Below, piece after piece: positions 7,991 through 9,250 of a stretch of 9,250 nucleotides of DNA. The stretch covers positions 1-9,250 of the forward strand of contig JBBISU010000114.1 of assembly GCA_037441225.1 (NCBI GenBank). Reading direction: 5' to 3'. A program made the position numbers and the translations under genes. The notes beneath the pieces are model-generated. The model was not told the DNA's origin and ran no database searches. It saw only the letters and a list, made by a program, of their open reading frames with translations. Every line of letters begins with the position of its first letter. Within the stretch, counting starts at the first letter, position 1. The stretch comes from JBBFMJ01 sp037441225 (GTDB lineage: Bacteria > Acidobacteriota > Thermoanaerobaculia > UBA2201).

Positions 7991-8030
7991 ATTTATTAAG
8001 GCATAAAAACCCGAATTTCTTCCACTTTTT

Positions 8031-8136
8031 AAAAAAATATATTTTCAATTTTCGATTTAAAATTTTTCCATTATAAAAACAGCGCAAACTGAAGAACCTG
8101 AACCTCTATAATTTTTTTGCAATTTTGTTTTTGGTA
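8031..8136. other. AT-rich gap with no recognised element
   Basis: Between the second repeat copy and the REP-like hairpin the sequence is mainly A/T runs. A short GAACCT-GAACCT direct duplication lies near 8094-8105. No open frame, tRNA, CRISPR unit or convincing promoter was seen. Confidence 0.4.
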
Positions 8137-8158
8137 GGGCCGGGGCTTGTCCCCTCCC
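8137..8158. repeat. GC-rich REP-like hairpin downstream of the radical SAM gene
   Basis: GGGG (8142-8145) pairs with CCCC (8151-8154) around loop CTTGT. Outer GGG (8137-8139) pairs with CCC (8156-8158) across a small mismatch. It is preceded by GTA, giving the GTAGG-stem-loop form also seen near 124. It lies just past the minus-strand radical SAM stop (8174), so it could help end transcription. However, no T-run follows on the minus strand, so it is not a standard intrinsic terminator. Confidence 0.5.
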
Positions 8159-8173
8159 TCAAATAATTTATTT

Positions 8174-9117
8174 TTATTTTCTATTCCAATTTCTTATATA
8201 AAAAATTTTTCCATTGTATTTTAATTTTTTTAAAAGAGCCATTTCCAATAATCTGGAAACTGAAATCCAATTTTTTCCATATCTTTCTAAAATTTTTGAT
8301 AAAGAATCTTCTCTTATTGGATAAACAGAAGTAAATTTCAAAATTTCTTTCTCCACATCATCTAAGATTGTAAAATCATCACCTTCAAAAGATATTAAAT
8401 ATTCAACATTTTTAATTTTTTTCTTAAAGATTTGATAAATTACATTTAATTTTTCTTCATCAAGTGGTAAAACATATTTTTCAGCAGGGGGTCTTGTTGG
8501 TATAGAAAGGTAAGAAATTGAAGGATTTATTTTTTCTATAAATTCTGCAGTTTTTTTGAAATTTTTAATCCATCATTAAAATTTTTTAAAACCATTGTTT
8601 CTGTTACAAGTTTTCCTTTAAAAGTTTTTGCAAATTTTATTATTCCTTCAAGAATATCCTGTAAAATTATTTTTTTATGTGGTCTGTTTATTTTTCTCCA
8701 AATATTTTCTTCAACTGAATCAATTTTTAATGAAACCCAATCAAACTTTAAAAGAGCTTTTCTTACATTTTTATCAAACAAAAGTGAAGCATTTGTAATA
8801 ATACCTTTTGGAAAATTGAATCTTTGAAGTTGCTCAACTTCCTCAAGCAAATTTAAATCAAGGGTTGGTTCACCATCTGGAACAAAACAAATGTAATCAA
8901 TATTTTCATTTATCTCTTTTGTCCCAGCAATTCTTTTCTTTAGTCCATCTAAAATTTCTTTTACTTTATAAAAATTATTTCTCTCAATTGTCAAATTTTT
9001 TGTTCTGCCTAACTGGCAGTAAATAGAGGAATAAGTGCAAATTTTGTATGGAATATTATTTATGCCTAAACTCTTGCCTAATCTTCTGGATGGGACTGGA
9101 CCAAAGGTGTGATCCAT
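8174..9117 (-). pseudogene. Radical SAM Fe-S protein (COG0731-like), frameshifted and lacking one cluster cysteine
   Basis: The intact relatives are radical SAM enzymes of about 310 residues that open with GPVPSRRLG and carry CX3CX2C for a 4Fe-4S cluster. Here the ATG at 9117 opens MDHTFGPVPSRRLGKSLG. The motif reads CTYSSIYC: Cys27 and Cys34 are present, but position 31 is Ser (TCT at 9027-9025, one base from TGT). Other family marks remain: FVPDGEPTLD (GGE-like), KIDSVEENIWRKINRPHK and LVTETM. The frame stops at TAG (8538-8536) after 193 residues. Re-reading one A in the A7 run (8557-8551) restores a frame that continues TAEFIEKINPSISYLSIPTRPPAE and runs to TAA at 8174, giving about 314 residues, the normal length. 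The C-terminal part looks like a small winged-helix-type domain. The enzyme's substrate is unknown. It follows an MBL-fold gene by four bases, with no clear Shine-Dalgarno sequence. Two independent defects favour a decaying gene, but a homopolymer sequencing error or -1 frameshifting could explain the split. Confidence 0.8.
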
Positions 9118-9121
9118 AATT

Positions 9122-9250
9122 TCAAATATTTAAGGTCTCGCCCACTTTTAATTCTAAAAATTTATCTTTATATTCTTTTTTAAATAGTTCCAATGCATTA
9201 AAACCTATGCAATGGATTGGGCAGACATTGTTGACTTTTAAATTTTTTAA
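9122..9250 (-). CDS. C-terminus of an MBL-fold metallohydrolase (partial)
   Basis: The minus strand is open from the window edge for 42 codons to TGA (9124-9122). The segment KVNNVCPIHCIGFNALELF followed by KFLELKVGETLNI matches the usual end of COG1237-type metallo-beta-lactamase-fold proteins: a PxHCxG metal/active-site motif, a helix, then a final F-x-VG-x-x-L strand. The N-terminal HxHxDH part lies outside the window. Its stop is four bases before the radical SAM ATG, so the two are very likely co-transcribed. Its substrate cannot be inferred. Confidence 0.7.
   Translation of the reverse strand, partial: LKNLKVNNVCPIHCIGFNALELFKKEYKDKFLELKVGETLNI

Larger units (their letters stand above)
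7762..8030. repeat. Two-copy intergenic direct repeat (about 110 bp each) with internal palindromes
   Basis: Copy 1 is 7762-7877 and copy 2 is 7925-8030. Three blocks recur in the same order. The first is CTTGAC, an A-run, C(A/T)GGC (7762-7779; 7925-7941). The second is TTATCCGTAA followed by TTATGAAAA (from 7819; from 7972). The third is AATTTCTTCCACTTTTT (7861-7877; 8014-8030). The last two blocks are exactly 153 bases apart between copies. Spacers between blocks are poorly conserved, so selection or shared origin favours the blocks. Copies are separated by an A/T-run segment. No open frame was recognised. Possible identities are tandem small RNA genes, paired operator sites upstream of the peptidase operon, or remnants of a mobile element; the sequence does not decide. 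Confidence 0.7.

Noticed and set aside
7762..8030. Possible CRISPR array
   Set aside because: There are only two long copies, the identical blocks are short, and there are no regular unique spacers or nearby cas genes.
8137..8175. Possible plus-strand intrinsic terminator (GC stem followed by a T-rich stretch)
   Set aside because: No plus-strand gene ends here and the T-rich part is too far from the stem; on the minus strand no T-run follows.

Overview
The window is strongly AT-rich and bacterial in style, with signal peptides, a clean AGGAGG ribosome-binding site, an ATGA stop/start overlap and a TTGACA-type -35 box. All complete genes lie on the minus strand. AT-rich DNA, large cysteine-rich secreted multidomain proteins and short GTAGG-type intergenic hairpins fit an uncultivated, possibly thermophilic bacterium. 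The phylum cannot be fixed from this sequence, and this placement is inference.

Layout from left to right: (1) bases 1-105 are the probable 3' end of an unrecognised plus-strand gene. (2) Bases 106-240 are a convergent intergenic gap holding a degenerate REP-like element and a 22-bp direct repeat. (3) Bases 241-3702 (minus) encode a 1153-residue secreted protein with a pre-peptidase C-terminal (PPC)-like domain, two ThuA/glutamine-amidotransferase-like modules, a central beta-sandwich region and a C-terminal Fn3-like domain. (4) Bases 3699-7625 (minus) encode a 1308-residue secreted zinc metallopeptidase of the fungalysin/thermolysin (gluzincin) type. It has an FTP/PepSY-type propeptide, an HEFGH motif, an Fn3 domain, a recent tandem duplication of a carboxypeptidase-regulatory-like plus PPC unit, and a C-terminal Ig-like domain. 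(5) Bases 7626-8173 are non-coding. They hold the peptidase promoter, two diverged copies of a roughly 110-bp direct repeat with internal palindromes, and a GC-rich REP-like hairpin. (6) Bases 8174-9117 (minus) hold a radical SAM gene that looks broken: its second cluster cysteine is serine, and a one-base frameshift in an A7 run splits it. (7) Bases 9122-9250 (minus) are the C-terminus of an MBL-fold metallohydrolase, four bases upstream of the radical SAM start.

The peptidase and the 1153-residue protein form one operon, peptidase first. They overlap by four bases, share PPC-type domains and are both predicted to be exported. This suggests an extracellular protein-degrading or surface-processing pair, but the job of the second protein is unknown. 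The MBL and radical SAM genes form a separate minus-strand pair upstream. The most unusual points are the tandem intergenic repeat, a perfect 11-bp GC-rich hairpin inside the signal-peptide codons of the second operon gene, and the doubly damaged radical SAM gene.
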